DNA of 64,000 nt. It comes from Torreya grandis. Its lineage: Eukaryota > Streptophyta > Pinopsida > Cupressales > Taxaceae. Every line of letters starts with the position of its first letter. Position 1 is the stretch's first letter. Under the pieces are notes generated by a model that had not been told where the DNA came from, did not search any database, and worked only from the letters and a program-made list of their open reading frames with translations. The position numbers and the translations under genes were made by a program. This document shows, one piece after another, positions 10,351 to 23,572 of this stretch. The stretch lies in NCBI GenBank assembly GCA_037957365.1, contig JARHVA010003634.1, positions 587,001 to 651,000 of the forward strand, written 5' to 3'.

Positions 10351-13300
10351 TATTGCCTCTCGAGATGATGCCTTGTCATGAATTAATGAGAATGTGTTCC
10401 TAAGTAGTAGTGTGTATAAGGGAAATAGGAACTTATAAATACCCACCTTACCTACCTTAGTGGAGTGGTGAATCTAGCCATGACTACACATGCCCATATG
10501 TGTTGGAAAGATCATAATACCTGGACCATCTTGTCGAGGGACTAAATCTGGTGCCAAGTCATACTGTACCTACAAAACCATAAAATGTACTACAAAAGAT
10601 ATAAATTTTATTAAAATTTAAGATTTGAAACATCAATCATAAATTATAATAATAAGATGAGTCTTAAACATGAAAATATGCATTAATAAAAAATATGCCA
10701 AATTTATAATGTTTTTTTAAAATTAAAATGACTAGTTTGGTGCTCTATTTATCAAGAGTAATGCCAAAAATAGATTCATTTGTGCAAATTGACTTTGTGA
10801 TAGTTTCAGTGCTAGATTTCCTATGATGGTTTTGAGTGAGAAAATAGTCAAAATAATGAGTATGATTTAGGGATGGTAAAAATACCAATGATAGGTGGAG
10901 TAGGACATGATCAGTTAGGTTTTTATTGGTTTTTTCTCCAATTTAGAAAAAATCATCTAAAATGCTTTGAGATCATTTATCTTTGAAATAAATCATAAAA
11001 TGGGATTGGAGGTTTAGGTATGTTAGGAGAAGGGGTGTTGTTTGATGAAGGACTACCTATTAGGATAAGAAATCATAAGATGTTTTTACCCTATCTTATT
11101 GCATCTCCATGAAAATCACTCATCCACAGAGGCATATAACTAGATTAGGGTATTGGATGAAGACCTTATAATAGGTGACTAAAGCAAGAGGAGGATAGGA
11201 TCTTAGGGCCATGCTTGAAAATGTATACATATACAAACATAATTATTTATTTTTTTAATTTTTGAGATGTTTGAATCTCTTTCCCTCTACAAAGGTGAAT
11301 TACATTGAGACATGATTGTACAAACTCAATAATATTATTATATATATGGAGATGTTCTAATTCTCCTTTCGGTGACTTGTCGTTCATGTGTTGTGGGATT
11401 TAATTTCCATGTTTGATTCTCAATTTTAAGCAATCTAGATGACTAGGCATGTGATGATATAACATGGATCATTTTTTTGATATAAAGCTATTGAAAATGC
11501 TTATATATGTGAGAACAAAATGTATGAAAATGATGTAATGTCTTATAACATGTATGAAATTATGAATTTGCTAAAATTTGTTTTTCAATTGATGACCCAT
11601 TTATTTATTTTATATAGATTATGACTTTTGGTTTGCATCAAGGAAGGAAAATGAGAATAGGATTTATGTGAGATGATAAAGAATACAATCTATAAATAAA
11701 AAATTTGTAGGAAAAAGTAAGATGACCTAGTCCTTATGAGCAAAGGGGAAAATGTACTTTTTAAACTTACAAAACACTAACTTTATTAGTTTCATCTAGA
11801 GATAACTAGTCCTAACACAACACATAAATGGGATGAAGTTACATTTTTTAGCTTAGGCATGTAGATAATAGTTTTACTTGGACACTTTTTTATTTAATAA
11901 TGCTTCGACATTTGAATTTTATTTTTGTTTCTAACCCCAAACACTAAGTTTGATGTGACTAGGAAGACATATGGGCTTATCACCAAAGGTTAGATGTAGT
12001 CAAATAAGGGAATCTCTCCCTAAAACTAACATAACACACTTAGTAATTTGTATTGATCAACATTGAAGGTTAGAAAAGGGTGAGAGATGTGTATTTTGAA
12101 ATTTGAATTTGCATAATGTTTTGAATTTTATATAAGTGTACATTTGTATTTGTAATGCCTTTGCTCCCAAATCTTGGCCTCATACAACTAGTAAGATGAA
12201 AGGGATCACCACTGAAGACCAAGATAGGTAAGAAAATTTTATGATTTTTTAGAATTCAAATATTCTAATTTAGAAGGCATCGTAAGAGGATAATCTATCA
12301 TGAATAATCCTCTAGCCTAAACTGTAGGCTAGCATTTTCTAAGTTATGCAAGAAGACGTAAGGAAAATATATGTATTATGCTTGTAAGAACTAATGCAAG
12401 AACCAATGTAATGTTGATTTTGAAATTTTTTTCTATGGGATAATATGATAGTGTGAGAATTAAATGATATGATATGTTATATTCTAAATGTTTCATGTTC
12501 TACGAATTAACAAATAGATAATCACCAAACATGACATATAATATGTAAGACAAAATAATAATAATGGAATATACAATGCGGTGAGGGAAATGTGATATGT
12601 AATTAGTAGATATATAAATTTTTTGGGTGAAAAAAGTTCATAGATTCACCGAACTAATTTCCCTCTAGAGTGCATAATCGATAAGCTTTGTTACTAAAAT
12701 ATTTGATTACTAGGTACAGGCCTAACTAGTTGAGTCTAAACATTTAACATTCTCCTTTATTTTTGTCAATTAGGTATCAAGTCTAAAGAAAAGGTCTCTT
12801 ATATAAATTGGGTAATTATAAGCATAATTATGGAACTCATAACACCATTGGTGGGGTATGATTAAATTTAATTGCTTGACCATGGAATTTGTTTATAAGA
12901 ATCTATGCATTTCTAAGAACTTAAACATTCACTCATCATGAGATGATTTTATTATGAGAAGTATGATAAGATAGTCTTGCATTCTAAATGACTGATAATA
13001 AGACATGGTTGATTTGTATCTTTTATGTCCTAGGTAAAGAATGTCTGTGATGTCTTATTGATAAGTGTTTTATGGTTGATCAATTTTACAAGGGGAAAGG
13101 ATGTATATATTTAGTAATATGTAAGTAATAATTGGTATCAATGTTAATTTCAATGTCTCCTATTATTAAATTACAAATCCATCCTTCAAACACTGGCATG
13201 GCCAAGGTAGGATGAATTATTTATTTGTCTATCCTAAACTCCAAACTATGACATAAACTACTACTTGATAATACATTATATGGCATTTGAATATTATGTT

Positions 13301-13480
13301 GAAGATATGGATCATTAGTTTCTTTTATGGGTTTATCTTCATTCCCTAATATTTATATCATGCCAACGTGGTGTTTTTTATACTAAAGTTAAGAGCTTCT
13401 AAGTGGATAGGCATGTGATGAATATAAGTTATGACCTTGTAAGGATCAAATATAATATGGATTAGTTCATCTCTTTCAAA
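10351..13480 (-). other. 3' internal part of the gypsy element, no recognisable pol
   Basis: About 3.1 kb where an autonomous gypsy element would carry reverse transcriptase, RNase H and integrase. I found no YVDD/FIDD box, HHCC finger or other pol motif on the minus strand, and no long frame on either strand. Either pol is too mutated to read by eye, or this family has lost it or replaced it with noncoding sequence. Confidence 0.45.
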
Positions 13481-13484
13481 TATC

Positions 13485-14130
13485 TTGATAATATCAGTAA
13501 TAAACTTGGTTGAGATGGCTATAAATATCATGGGAGTTTGTTCACTTACTATATCTTTTATTTCAACTCTATTTCCTCTGGATTTATCATTTGATAGAAG
13601 CTTAGGAGCTTCAGTACCACTCTTTATGAGATCTACCTTGGCTATTGGGGGTATTTATATAAAACTAACTATGGGGTATTTTTCACACTAATGGTGGGTA
13701 AGTAATAATTAATTTTTATCCTTGGTTGTTTATGCATGGCCATTTGAATGACATCAAAGGGTTTAGGGTCTCTTTGAGTGACAAAGACTTTCCCTAAGTG
13801 GAGTAACCTAAATTGATTGAATAGAGTAGAAGGGATTGCCTTCATCATGTGGATACAAGGTCTACCCAAGATATTATTTTAATTTATATCTATATCAATC
13901 ACATAAACTTATGTCAACCATGTCTTCAATACAAAGTGATTGAAAGCATGATGGTCCCTATTGAGGTAGACTTGATGTAATTATATCCTCACAAAGTGTT
14001 CTTAGTAGTAGACAAATTCATTTCGCCTTACCCAAGTTTATGAATAAAATGACAAGGGGAATATGTTAAAATTTTCCCCATCATCAACCAATGTTCATTT
14101 TATATGGTTCTTATAGATTTACACTTATAG
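13485..14130 (-). pseudogene. Gypsy aspartic protease remnant
   Basis: In minus-strand order the translation shows PCHFIHKLG (compare xxPxxxVxKLG after the active site), TSIGTIMLSITLY (compare the IGTI-L-I strand), and NNILGRPCIHMMKAIPSTLF at about 13830-13875. The last is the Y-A-LLGR-WIH---AVPSTLHQ phrase that ends plant gypsy retropepsins. The catalytic D-[ST]-G triplet itself is not readable. Frameshifts separate the pieces. The frame continues as FVTQRDPKPFDVIQMA. Retropepsin would cut the Gag-Pol precursor; this copy cannot. Confidence 0.6.
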
Positions 14131-14786
14131 ATACAAGGATAGATCTGCACTCTGAGCCATATTTGTGTATGAGGATATACAACTTACATAAAATAAGTAA
14201 CTAACATCTCTTAAACTTTATCTAATTGGGTACATAACTAATTTAATATGATTTATTTGAGCTTGTGATGGAGGCATGACATTTGATAAATCACCCAATC
14301 CTAAGGGATCATGTAATGTCAAATAATGGGCTAGAGAGTTATTAAATAGGTTTAGGAAATAGATGTGGTAAAATTTCTTTGACAGGTCATAAATTAAATA
14401 ATAGTTCCCCATGGGGTTGGGGTTGATGTTAGTATTTAAAACATTTATCATGTGATGGTTTATAGGTTGATACTCCCTAGTGTGATGAATAGTGTTTGCA
14501 TCATCCTCACTTGTAATTTCTATAACTCTTTTCATGCAAGTTTCTACTTATGGTCCTAGTTGGGGAATCACATCAGGATTGATAATACTAGAGGTAAAGG
14601 ATTCAACCTCATGAGTACTAGCTAATGGGGGATATATAGTTTGATTAGCCCATAGGTGATTTGGGATAGTAAATTGTTTATGGTTTGGAAAAACATTTTG
14701 GAAGATGCCTAAGTTAATATTCTTAGGTGTTATGGGACCAGTTGATTAGGGTCAAGGGTTTGAATAATCATTCACTAGTAACATGT

Positions 14787-14930
14787 TTATAAATGTTTAT
14801 TTTTGGTCCTTAGGGATTTTTTGAATGAATTTAGTGTATTCCCTATAAGCTCAAGTATCATGTCCAATGATCCTATGAAAAACATAGTAGACATTAGCAT
14901 CATAGTCTTAAGGTTTTTGATGTTGGCCAA
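14787..14930 (-). pseudogene. Gypsy Gag zinc-knuckle-like remnant
   Basis: One minus-strand frame reads VFHRIIGHDT*AYREYTKFI, matching the Y-C-F-H---GHDTEDC--L motif between Gag and protease in plant gypsy elements. The Gly-His-Asp-Thr core is kept but the Cys ligands are replaced or stopped. A 96-residue open frame on the same strand (14787-15077) is mostly a different frame and is not the original protein. Confidence 0.5.
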
Positions 14931-15559
14931 GTTGCTCAAACCCTTATTGGGTTTTATTATAATAGAAGATTTGATTCTGATTAGGTTCAATGATTTATAA
15001 CTAATTTTGAAATTGTCCTCAGTTGTATTTTTGCCATTTGGTGTGACAAAGAGGAGGGTGATTGAGTTCAACCACATGAATTGTAGGTGGAGGTTTTTAA
15101 TTTTTCACACCCATGTTATTATTATGGGAATTTTTATTACTCTTCATATTTTGATGTTGAATATTATTATTTAAATTCATTCTATTGTTTTTATATGTGG
15201 TGACATTAAAGTTCATATTGGGAATCATAGGACCCTGATTATTAGATTTATTTCAGTTAGAGATTTTATAGCTTCCATTATTTTATTTTAGTATGGATAT
15301 ATTGTTATTAGTCCCATAGGCTCTATGACTACCATCTATGGCTTATTTATTTATTCCAAGATCACTTTCAATTACTTATTTATATAATTAATAGGGGATT
15401 TTTTACATGTCTTCTCTTATCTTCTTGCTAAGTAAGGGTAAGAAGATATCACATAGTTCCCTTTGGTCCATGTGTGGCATGATGGTAGATGATTATAAGA
15501 CTTGTCTCCATCTTTAATGAAATGGATATCTAATTCATCATTCTCTTGATTAATGTGTA

Positions 15560-17071
15560 ATAACTCTCATATGACAATCTTTATGATTTTATTCATATTG
15601 AAAGCTTTGATAAACTCAGCTATGAGTTGGAATAAATAATATATGGACCCTTTAGGAAGGAGATAATACCAATTGAGGGCTATTCCTTGAAAGTTATTTG
15701 ATTAAATTTTCACAAACACCCCATCCCAAGGTAATAATTCTTCAAGAATAATAGCATATACATTGAAATATGGTTAGGATCTCCTTCTCCCTTGAATGTG
15801 GGAAGGTTTAGTAGGGGGCATGGTAGAATAACTCCTCATATATTATTATTGAGGGGTTATTTCAAGTTTTCAATGTATGTCCCCATGTCATTAAAATTTA
15901 CTAAAGCTTAAACGAAATAAGATTGAATTGGTAAGTTTATATATGAGTGACTTATGTCACCACTGGTGGGAAAATAAGGTGTTTAGTAGGGTGGTTTAGA
16001 ATAAGTTAGGAAATAGTTATCTAGCCGAGTCGATTTAGAAAACATATGATAGTAATGAGGAATAATATTATACGAACATGGAATAATTTTTTGGGGGGAG
16101 AAGTATACATGGGTAGCATGTAACTTGGAGGTGTATAAGGAAGTAGATAGCTAGTTTATGAATAGGGAGCATACATGGTTGACACATAATTTTGAGGGAC
16201 ATAGGTTTGCATATTATTAGCCACTATATTATGGGGAGGATATTAGGTGTAGACATTTACCATAGGATTGTAAGATTAGAGGAATGTTAGAAGTTGTGGG
16301 ATTAGAGATGTAATGAGTAATGATGTCACTTGGATGTTGGTTTGAGGATGATTAATAAGAGGTAAGCTAGATGGATTCATCGATGGTTGGTAAGTTCACA
16401 CTAGGGTAGGAATAATAAAGGAATGACATTGATTATAGGTATTGTTAGTTATACCTCGATATAGAGAGGCTTGGTTACTCTGTAAATATTTGACCTATTA
16501 AAGTTGAGATGAGTTTATTCTAGGAAGAAGGAATGGTGGTTCTAGTGTCCTCTTTGGTAGTAACTATAAGAGGCATTATTTGATGACCACCAATATATTC
16601 ATTAGGGGTACATGCCTGTAAACATTATTTTGGTTATTTGCCCTATGGGTTGGTAATATTTTGGTTAATAGTAGGAAGATGCAAATGTGTTTGTAGTCTA
16701 GTTACCATGACTTCCAAATTATGGATTTTATCAATGTATTAGTCATGTTTTGATATACTTTAGGAATCTAGGCTTTGTACGATAATTGATGGTTGGGTTA
16801 CAATGTGAGTGTTGGTCCCACTCCCATTAGTAAATTACATGTTGATAGAGTTAGGCTAATTACTTGAGGTTTTTGGTGGATTATATAGCTCATGAATCAC
16901 TATTCCTAATCCAAATTATGAGTTAAAAGGATGATTTTGATATTGGGATTCTTTGTTCTCTAGAAGATTTTTATTATTCAAACTATGAAGTGAGGATTCA
17001 CCACCTAGGTGAAGACTCCTCCTATAGGTATGAAAGTGTATGGTTCTCTCAAATATGTCTTGACTAGACAT
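15560..17071 (-). pseudogene. Gypsy Gag (Retrotrans_gag-like) pseudogene
   Basis: Start chosen at the ATG whose first base is at 17071 because it opens a 51-codon frame (MSSQDIFERTIHFHTYRRSL) that is also conserved in the second copy at 40281. Downstream, after stops, come a short helical stretch (YIDKIHNLEVMVTRLQTHLH, about 16700) and then NLPTFKGEGDPNHISMYM (about 15780-15830). The latter is the P-F-GEGDP-xHI motif that opens the Gag capsid-like domain, followed by remnants such as SFLKGPYIIYS. The domain forms the particle shell. At least a dozen stops and frameshifts are visible. Confidence 0.65.
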
Positions 17072-17169
17072 ACTCAATGAGTGTATAATACATGATAATA
17101 TGAATGAGAAGAAAAAATGGAGAGAAGAGATAAAATATGGATATATAAAAGGACACGCCTTTCATATTA

Positions 17170-17178
17170 GGTTCACCA
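17170..17178 (-). promoter_or_regulatory. Candidate primer-binding site
   Basis: On the minus strand TGGTGAACC begins three bases after the LTR end CATACA, and Gag starts about 100 bases further on. The same sequence and spacing occur at 40381-40389. Position and TGG start are typical of a tRNA 3'-end complement. The tRNA is not identified. Confidence 0.55.
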
Positions 17179-17181
17179 ATT

Positions 17182-19673
17182 TGTATGCACATGAATCACA
17201 CATACTAAATTGTACACTCAACTTATCAAGGTCTAGCCAAGATATTTGATATAGTGGAAGATGATGGGTAGCATAAATAAAATATGATGAGGCTAGACCT
17301 AAGAAAAAAGGAAAAGGAATATGGAAAGCTTAAATTTAAAGGTTATTCACTTGGTGGGGAAGAATACAAAGAGGTCCTAATAAAGGGACTATGGGCCTAA
17401 ATTATTTGTCTAGGGTTTCAAGTTGGTAATATATGTGTGGATTGAAAGACCTAAAGCCTAAGATTATAATTTATGTCAATTTTAAGTTCATTTTTTATAA
17501 CAAGAGCTAGCACTTTAGGAAATGGATTAGTAGTATGAGGATAAAGAGGATCAATGATTGTCTTCCAATGATAGATAAATATTTGTTGGTAATCAATAAG
17601 TACATAGCTTGTTTTAAATGTGTTGTAGTGTAAACATTTGATATTTTAAATGTGTGAGAAAGGATTTTCCTTGCACTAATCTTGGAAAGGAGTTTATTTA
17701 TGAATTATTTTTGGGGCTTGCACTCATATTGACAAGGTCTTGTTTGTGAATTATTTTTATACATTTAAATGTTTCAAAAACTATTTTTATAAGTAAATTG
17801 AAAAGGAGTTGATTCTTGAAATAAAAACATGGAAAGCAAGGAACTAACAATTACTAAAATCAAAGAGATAGAGAGGTGAATCTTTCTATCATTTTATTGA
17901 GTTTTTGGATGCATGCAACATTGAAAAATATTCTAGCCTAACAAATTCAAGTATTGATTTCCAACTTTTCTAGGCAAAAACTAAATGAAATAATTTCCAT
18001 TTTATATTTTTAGATTATAGATGAATGGATCTATTGTGAAAATTAAAGGTTTATAAAATTAAATAAAATCTAAAACCAAATCTATATCTTAAACAACAAT
18101 ACTACAAAGTATCTAGGAGTTATCTTTGTAAATGTAAGCTAGACTCAGTTTTGTTATTTCTAAGTGGGTGCAAACTAGGTTTGAATGATTTAATCTGAAT
18201 AAAATAAATATTTGAATTTTTATTTTCTGAATTAGTAAGTTTAAAAAAAATAGTTTACTAAAATAAAGATAATCAAGAGAAAAACAACATTTATTGATTA
18301 CTTAGGTTTGACTAAGATTTTATACTTACTAGTGTGCTTGATTGTGTGTAAACAAGAGTTTGTTTTGAAATTGAAAATTAATTTTGATTATATCTGAAAG
18401 TTTTATATCTATTTTTTAACATGAAATTAAGGTTTAGATGCAAAGTTTTGTCATGAAAGGATCTCTTGAATGGCTAAAAATAATAAATAAAGTTAGTTGT
18501 TATTTTTGTGCAAAGGCAGGGTAGAGTAACATTTTTTGTTATCAAATTTTTATTCTAAAAATAAATATTTAAACTAGCACAAGAAAATAAACTAATCTAT
18601 TCTAATCTATTGAACAAAAAATAAATCTAAACTAGAAATCCCAACCTGATCATAATGTAGATTAACTGAAAGTAAAATTCATTGTAGTAAAAGATGTCCT
18701 CAGGTAGATAGTTTCTTGATTGCTCAATCACAGTAATTGTAACATTATGATAAAAGGATGAAAAGGGAAGATGGAACTAAAGACATAATATTAAAAAAAA
18801 AAAAAAATAGTAGTTGAACAGTGACTAGGTTGATTCAAATATAGTAGATAATTGGTTGCTAGTTCATATGAATTCTCTTCTTCTGACACTATGTTGAATG
18901 ATGACAAAAATGACCAAAGGCAGAGAAAAATATTTTCTAAAGAATGATAGTAGGTAGGCTAAGGTTCTATATAGATTTAAATATCTAATTTTCAAAGTAA
19001 AAATTGGATCCAAAATCAATCTAAAATTGCCTTACTTTTAGAAGAGCAATGGAGGTTGCATGAAGGAGTTGAACTGAGTTGAACTAAGATTTGAACTTTA
19101 GAGGGCCTCAAAATAACTAAAAATAGAAGAGAGATTGAATTAGGTCTAACTGAAGGTGCACTTAGGATGAATAAAGTAAGAAGCGTGATAAAAACAATGA
19201 AAAATGTATGAAAACATTAGTTTTAGAAGCTAAAAATAATATGCGAATAAAAGATGATGGAACCATCATTATTTTTAGGTGGTAGTTACATAACCACCAC
19301 AAGCCATAATAGGTTCATCACTCTATGTTACATAACTATTGTAGATGATTACACAACCACCATAAAAATGGTAGTTTCATTAGAGATGATTACATAACCA
19401 CCATGATAGAAGTGTTACCAATGGAGCAATTTTTTAATGGATAGTGGTAGAAGTGTCACAGTTTAGAGTGATTATGTCAGCAAGTAGGCAACTCAAAGAA
19501 TAAGGGAAAGGAGACTCAAAAAATTAAATGTTTAGGTTTTTGAAGACCGGGATGAGAAGAAAAAGAAATCAAGAATGTCAGAGAGGATTAAATGTGAGCA
19601 TATATCTAGAGATCACTACATCATTATTGGATTTTTTAGAAATGTCATACCTTGTAATTTTTTGGTGCATACA
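17182..19673 (-). repeat. 5' LTR of the gypsy element
   Basis: Begins TGTATGCAC and ends GTGCATACA on the plus strand, an exact 9-bp inverted repeat starting TG and ending CA. It is very similar to 40392-42920 except for an (AT)n expansion there. Several short minus- and plus-strand frames inside (for example 19528-19764) have no protein character. Confidence 0.75.
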
Positions 19674-20658
19674 TTCACTTATGGTTGAATGTGATCAATT
19701 TTTATACATAGCTAAAATCGATGTGCCAAAGACCTATAAAATTAGAACCCTTGAAATTTATTAAAACATCACAAAATAAAGAAAAATAATGTGAGTTTTT
19801 GGGCCTTATGTTTAGCGTTAGCAAGGCTATACAATGCAATATAGCTTTAATGCCCCAAATTGTAGAAACAACTTGATAAAAATATGTCTAAAAGTAGAAT
19901 ATTGAAAATATGTAAATATATAATCCATATATAGATAAAACAAAAGGTCATGAACAAAAATAGCTCCACATGAATGTGATCTCCAAATAGTGATTGTGCT
20001 CTAGTGATTTCTTAATCCTTTGTAATATATGTGATTTATCTTCAATATCTTATGTCATGCCTTATTTTTTACATCTTATATCTTGCAATGGATTTTGTCA
20101 CTAATAGGTTACGTACCCAATGCTAATATTTGCTTGTTATTTGTAGTGATATTTTATAAGTCATCAAAGGTTTTGACATGATTCTAATTATTATTTTTAA
20201 TTTTAATCTTAACACTTACGATATATTTTTTTATGTTGAGGATATTTTTATGATGTATATTGAGATGATTAACTCTACCTTTATTACTATCAGTGTTTAA
20301 CATCTAAAATATAACTCTATTATCTTTTATATATGTACATGTTGACTATATTCATTTTGATTAGCTTCTTATAATCAACTTGCTAACATTCATGTTAAAG
20401 TTATGAATTATATTTGGTATTTTGTTGACCACATTAAAAAATTGAATTTTTTTTATCTCTATGTTCCTCTCTTTTTTCTTCTCTCATTGATGTGATATAT
20501 AGCTATTAAAGATTAAGATATATTGGTGATTATTCAAGATATTATTTGAATATGACTTTATTGATTTATATGGATATTATTCATGCTTTATATAGATATA
20601 TAACATGATTATGAGTTACAATTATTATTATGTTTCCTAATCTTATATATACTAGCCA
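19674..20658. other. AT-rich sequence; first 83 bp shared with 42921-43003
   Basis: The sequence just outside the 5' LTR (TTCACTTATGGTTGAATGTG through TTAGAACCCT) is repeated beside the second LTR at 42921-43003, then similarity stops. The remaining ~900 bp is featureless. Confidence 0.6.
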
Positions 20659-21865
20659 TGTGATTAGTTTTGAGTTGCTTATGGATGATTTTGGTAGATT
20701 ACTTATACACGTAATATTTTTAAATTTATCACTTTTTTGATACTTTATCCTATAGGGTATTATAAAAACATCAATATCCTTGAGTGTATATTTAAAGTGT
20801 ATACGAGGAATAGGGTGGGATTAGTTCATGGTATGATATGAGATATGTTTACATAATTATCTATCATACCATCATTACTATCAGTTTGACCTCCTCTCCA
20901 TCTAGTTATGCTAACATCCTTATATTATATTATATTGGCCTGACCAATATAGTCTATTTCATACTTTGTCTTCCTTTTAATATATCAGCCAACCCAATAC
21001 AATTTTGATTATGTCTTTTATCATTTTTTCTATATCATCTTGGCTGATACCATACTATGTTAGCCATAATTTTCCAATTGTATCAGCCTCACCAATACCA
21101 TAAGATTAGATTTAAACATTATTTTTTGGTATTGGATTCGTATATATAGGGTCTATATTTAATTTATAGTGATATATCAAATTCAAACTCTCTACTTGCA
21201 CTCCTAATTATGTTTCTAAGTACTATTTTGAAGAATTAGAGGTTTATGAGCTTATCTTAGAGGTCTAGTCTTGTAGTGTCATTTAAGGTCAATAAGTACT
21301 ATATCAGGTTGGTCGATATAGTTATAAGTTTCCTTATCACTGGATCAACCAACTTGATATAGTTATTTTTTTATCATATTGCATCAACCATCATGATATA
21401 ACTGTATTAGTTCTTACTACCTTGACTAGATCAATACAGACCTTTCCTTTAGCCACTTGATGTATCATTTTTTTACAAAACCATATTAGCCAACATGATA
21501 TGTTATTTATTTACTGATTTTTTATGATGGTATGAACCAAAACAATATAGCCTATTTTTATAGACTCAATGACCAATTATATTGGGTTACATGATACCAT
21601 CTATTTATTTTGATGAACTTTTTTCACATCTAGATTTTTGGTTTTCTTTTCTTCATCATGATGTCTCCTCTTAAATTATTTCTTTTGAGCCTTAATATAT
21701 TAAATTTATATATGGGTTATTTTTTCATTCCCACTTTCTCTAACATTGTTGAGAATTCCTAGGTATGTGTAGGATAATGGGGGACAAAAGTGGGGGGCTA
21801 AAAGTGCCACTTAGTTTTTAAAAAAATAATAAGAGTTAGACTTGGAGAGAATTTTAGAGACATTT
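20659..21865. repeat. Dispersed repeat block B, copy 2
   Basis: Second copy of 1379-4034, beginning TGTGATTAGTTTTGAGTTGC and ending near GAATTTTAGAGACA. It lacks the region corresponding to about 2020-3500: the text passes from GGTCAATAAG directly to TACTATATCAGGTTGGTCG. Confidence 0.7.
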
Positions 21866-22091
21866 ATAAAACTAATTTGATAATAATGTTAATATATGAA
21901 TTATAGAATTTTGAATCTAGTTTTAATTTTTTTTAATACCCAGATGATAAAAGTGTATGAAGCTGATACATTTATGACAATGACTTGGTACATTTTTGTA
22001 AAAAAATGAGACTTCGCATGTATGGAGAAAGTTATTTTGAGTAAATGAATAAATTCTTGTATGAATTTTTATTTATGGATGTATAAAATGT

Positions 22092-22157
<66 letters not shown>

Positions 22158-22225
22158 AGTCAAATCATTTGTAAAATTGAAACTACAAGTGTATGAACAT
22201 AACTTTTTAACATTAACTTAATGAA
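21866..22225. other. Spacer between blocks B and A with an (AT)n tract
   Basis: AT-rich with no coding sign. It contains an uninterrupted AT dinucleotide run at 22095-22155. The corresponding sequence in front of copy 1 of block A would lie outside the window. Confidence 0.5.
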
Positions 22226-22395
22226 AATTGGGCTTTTTTTAAAATCATAGCCAATTATGAGTAGATTATTGAGATAGAAGTTCTATGAATTTTTGAATAA
22301 CGTCAAGCAAGTTATAAAGATATTTGTAACAATATGTATATAGTCTATAATGAGGTATGATGTGTAGAAATTAAGTAATAATTAAAAATAATAGT

Positions 22396-22455
<60 letters not shown>

Positions 22456-23572
22456 GAAAAGAATCATAAATTTCTTCAAAATCATGTTGACATCTCCATG
22501 ATAGGTTATAGGCTAGTTTCATACCTCCCAATCTTATACCTAAACTAGATTTGAAGGGAAATCAAAAAAGTCAAAGCATAGATACCTTGAAATGGTGCAT
22601 TCCTTTTATAGAAGGGAGAATTCCATTTTTAGAGAGCATACACGTTTTGAAAAGGGTGTATGCCCTTTAAAAAGTGTGTACTCCTTTTGCAAATGGTGTT
22701 CGTCCCTCTATAAAGGGTGTATTCCCTTTGGAATACCATAGATATTATTTAATGTAAAAACCCATTTGGATCTAATTTCAAACAAGGTATACATGATTTT
22801 AAAAAGGATACACACCATTTATAATTCACAAATATCAATTATTTACCCACATAACTCACTCATTCATTTTGCATTTTACAAACTTGAAGATGGTTTTTAG
22901 TGTTGACACACTATAAATTCTGTAAATTCTCCATTCACTTTGTTTCAATTACTATAAATTTTATAATTGGACTTATTTTCATAATGATAAATAATGGGGT
23001 CGAGTAGTATTTACAAAAGATAAAATAAGGAGCTAAAAAAATCAATAAATTAATGTCAAGAGAGAAAAAGAAAAAAAATACAAGCATATAGGAAAAGATA
23101 TGCAAGATCTTCTTAACAAGGTGAAGGTGCTTACTCCACACCAAATAATATTTCATATGAATTTTACATGCCCAATTCCATGTAGTTTAATTTAGATATA
23201 TCTTCAAATGAGATAAGAAAAATTAATTGATACTTATTGAATGATGAAATTCAAAATGTAGAACATGTAACTAGTAAATTTGTACTGAGTGATGAAACAC
23301 ATAGAAAACACAATATAATGAAGCATCCATCCATAATTAAGTTTTTTTAATAATTATAATCAACATCATGTAATTCACCTGTAAGCTCTAATGTTAACAA
23401 ACACTCTAATATCCCTTATATGGTTGAAGTGCTAACACCATCCAATTTAATAAAAAATTTAGCTATTAGACCCATAATTCCAAGGATAATATGATGGAAA
23501 ACAAGTTATTTGATTAAAAATATGATAAAATAATAGAACCTATGGAAGGTAAAATTTCAAGAAGATCACTTA
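22226..23572 (+). repeat. Dispersed repeat block A, copy 2
   Basis: Aligns with 1-1372. A (TAA)n microsatellite at 22397-22453 replaces an A/T-rich stretch of copy 1. The degenerate frame of copy 1 is recognisable here with different stops. Confidence 0.75.
22397..22453. repeat. (TAA)n microsatellite
   Basis: About 19 uninterrupted TAA units inside block A copy 2, not present in copy 1. Confidence 0.95.

Larger units (their letters stand above)
7862..19673 (-). mobile_element. Ty3/gypsy LTR retrotransposon, minus strand, ~11.8 kb, no pol recognised
   Basis: Two long direct repeats of almost equal length (7862-10350, 2489 bp; 17182-19673, 2492 bp) bound 6.8 kb of internal sequence. Read on the minus strand, the right-hand copy is the 5' LTR. 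A candidate primer site TGGTGAACC follows three bases inside it. Gag starts at 17071, a degenerate zinc knuckle lies near 14870 and a protease near 13700-14100. The flanks TTCAA (7857-7861) and TTCAC (19674-19678) differ by one base and may be the 5-bp target duplication. I find no reverse transcriptase, RNase H or integrase between the protease and the 3' LTR. All frames are broken. The GRPxIH-type protease end fits the Tat/Ogre-Athila side of gypsy, but the lineage is an inference. Confidence 0.75.

Noticed and set aside
19528..19764. 78- and 84-codon frames at the gypsy LTR ends (also 42775-43029)
   Set aside because: They cross the LTR terminus and have no protein character; similarity comes from the segmental duplication.
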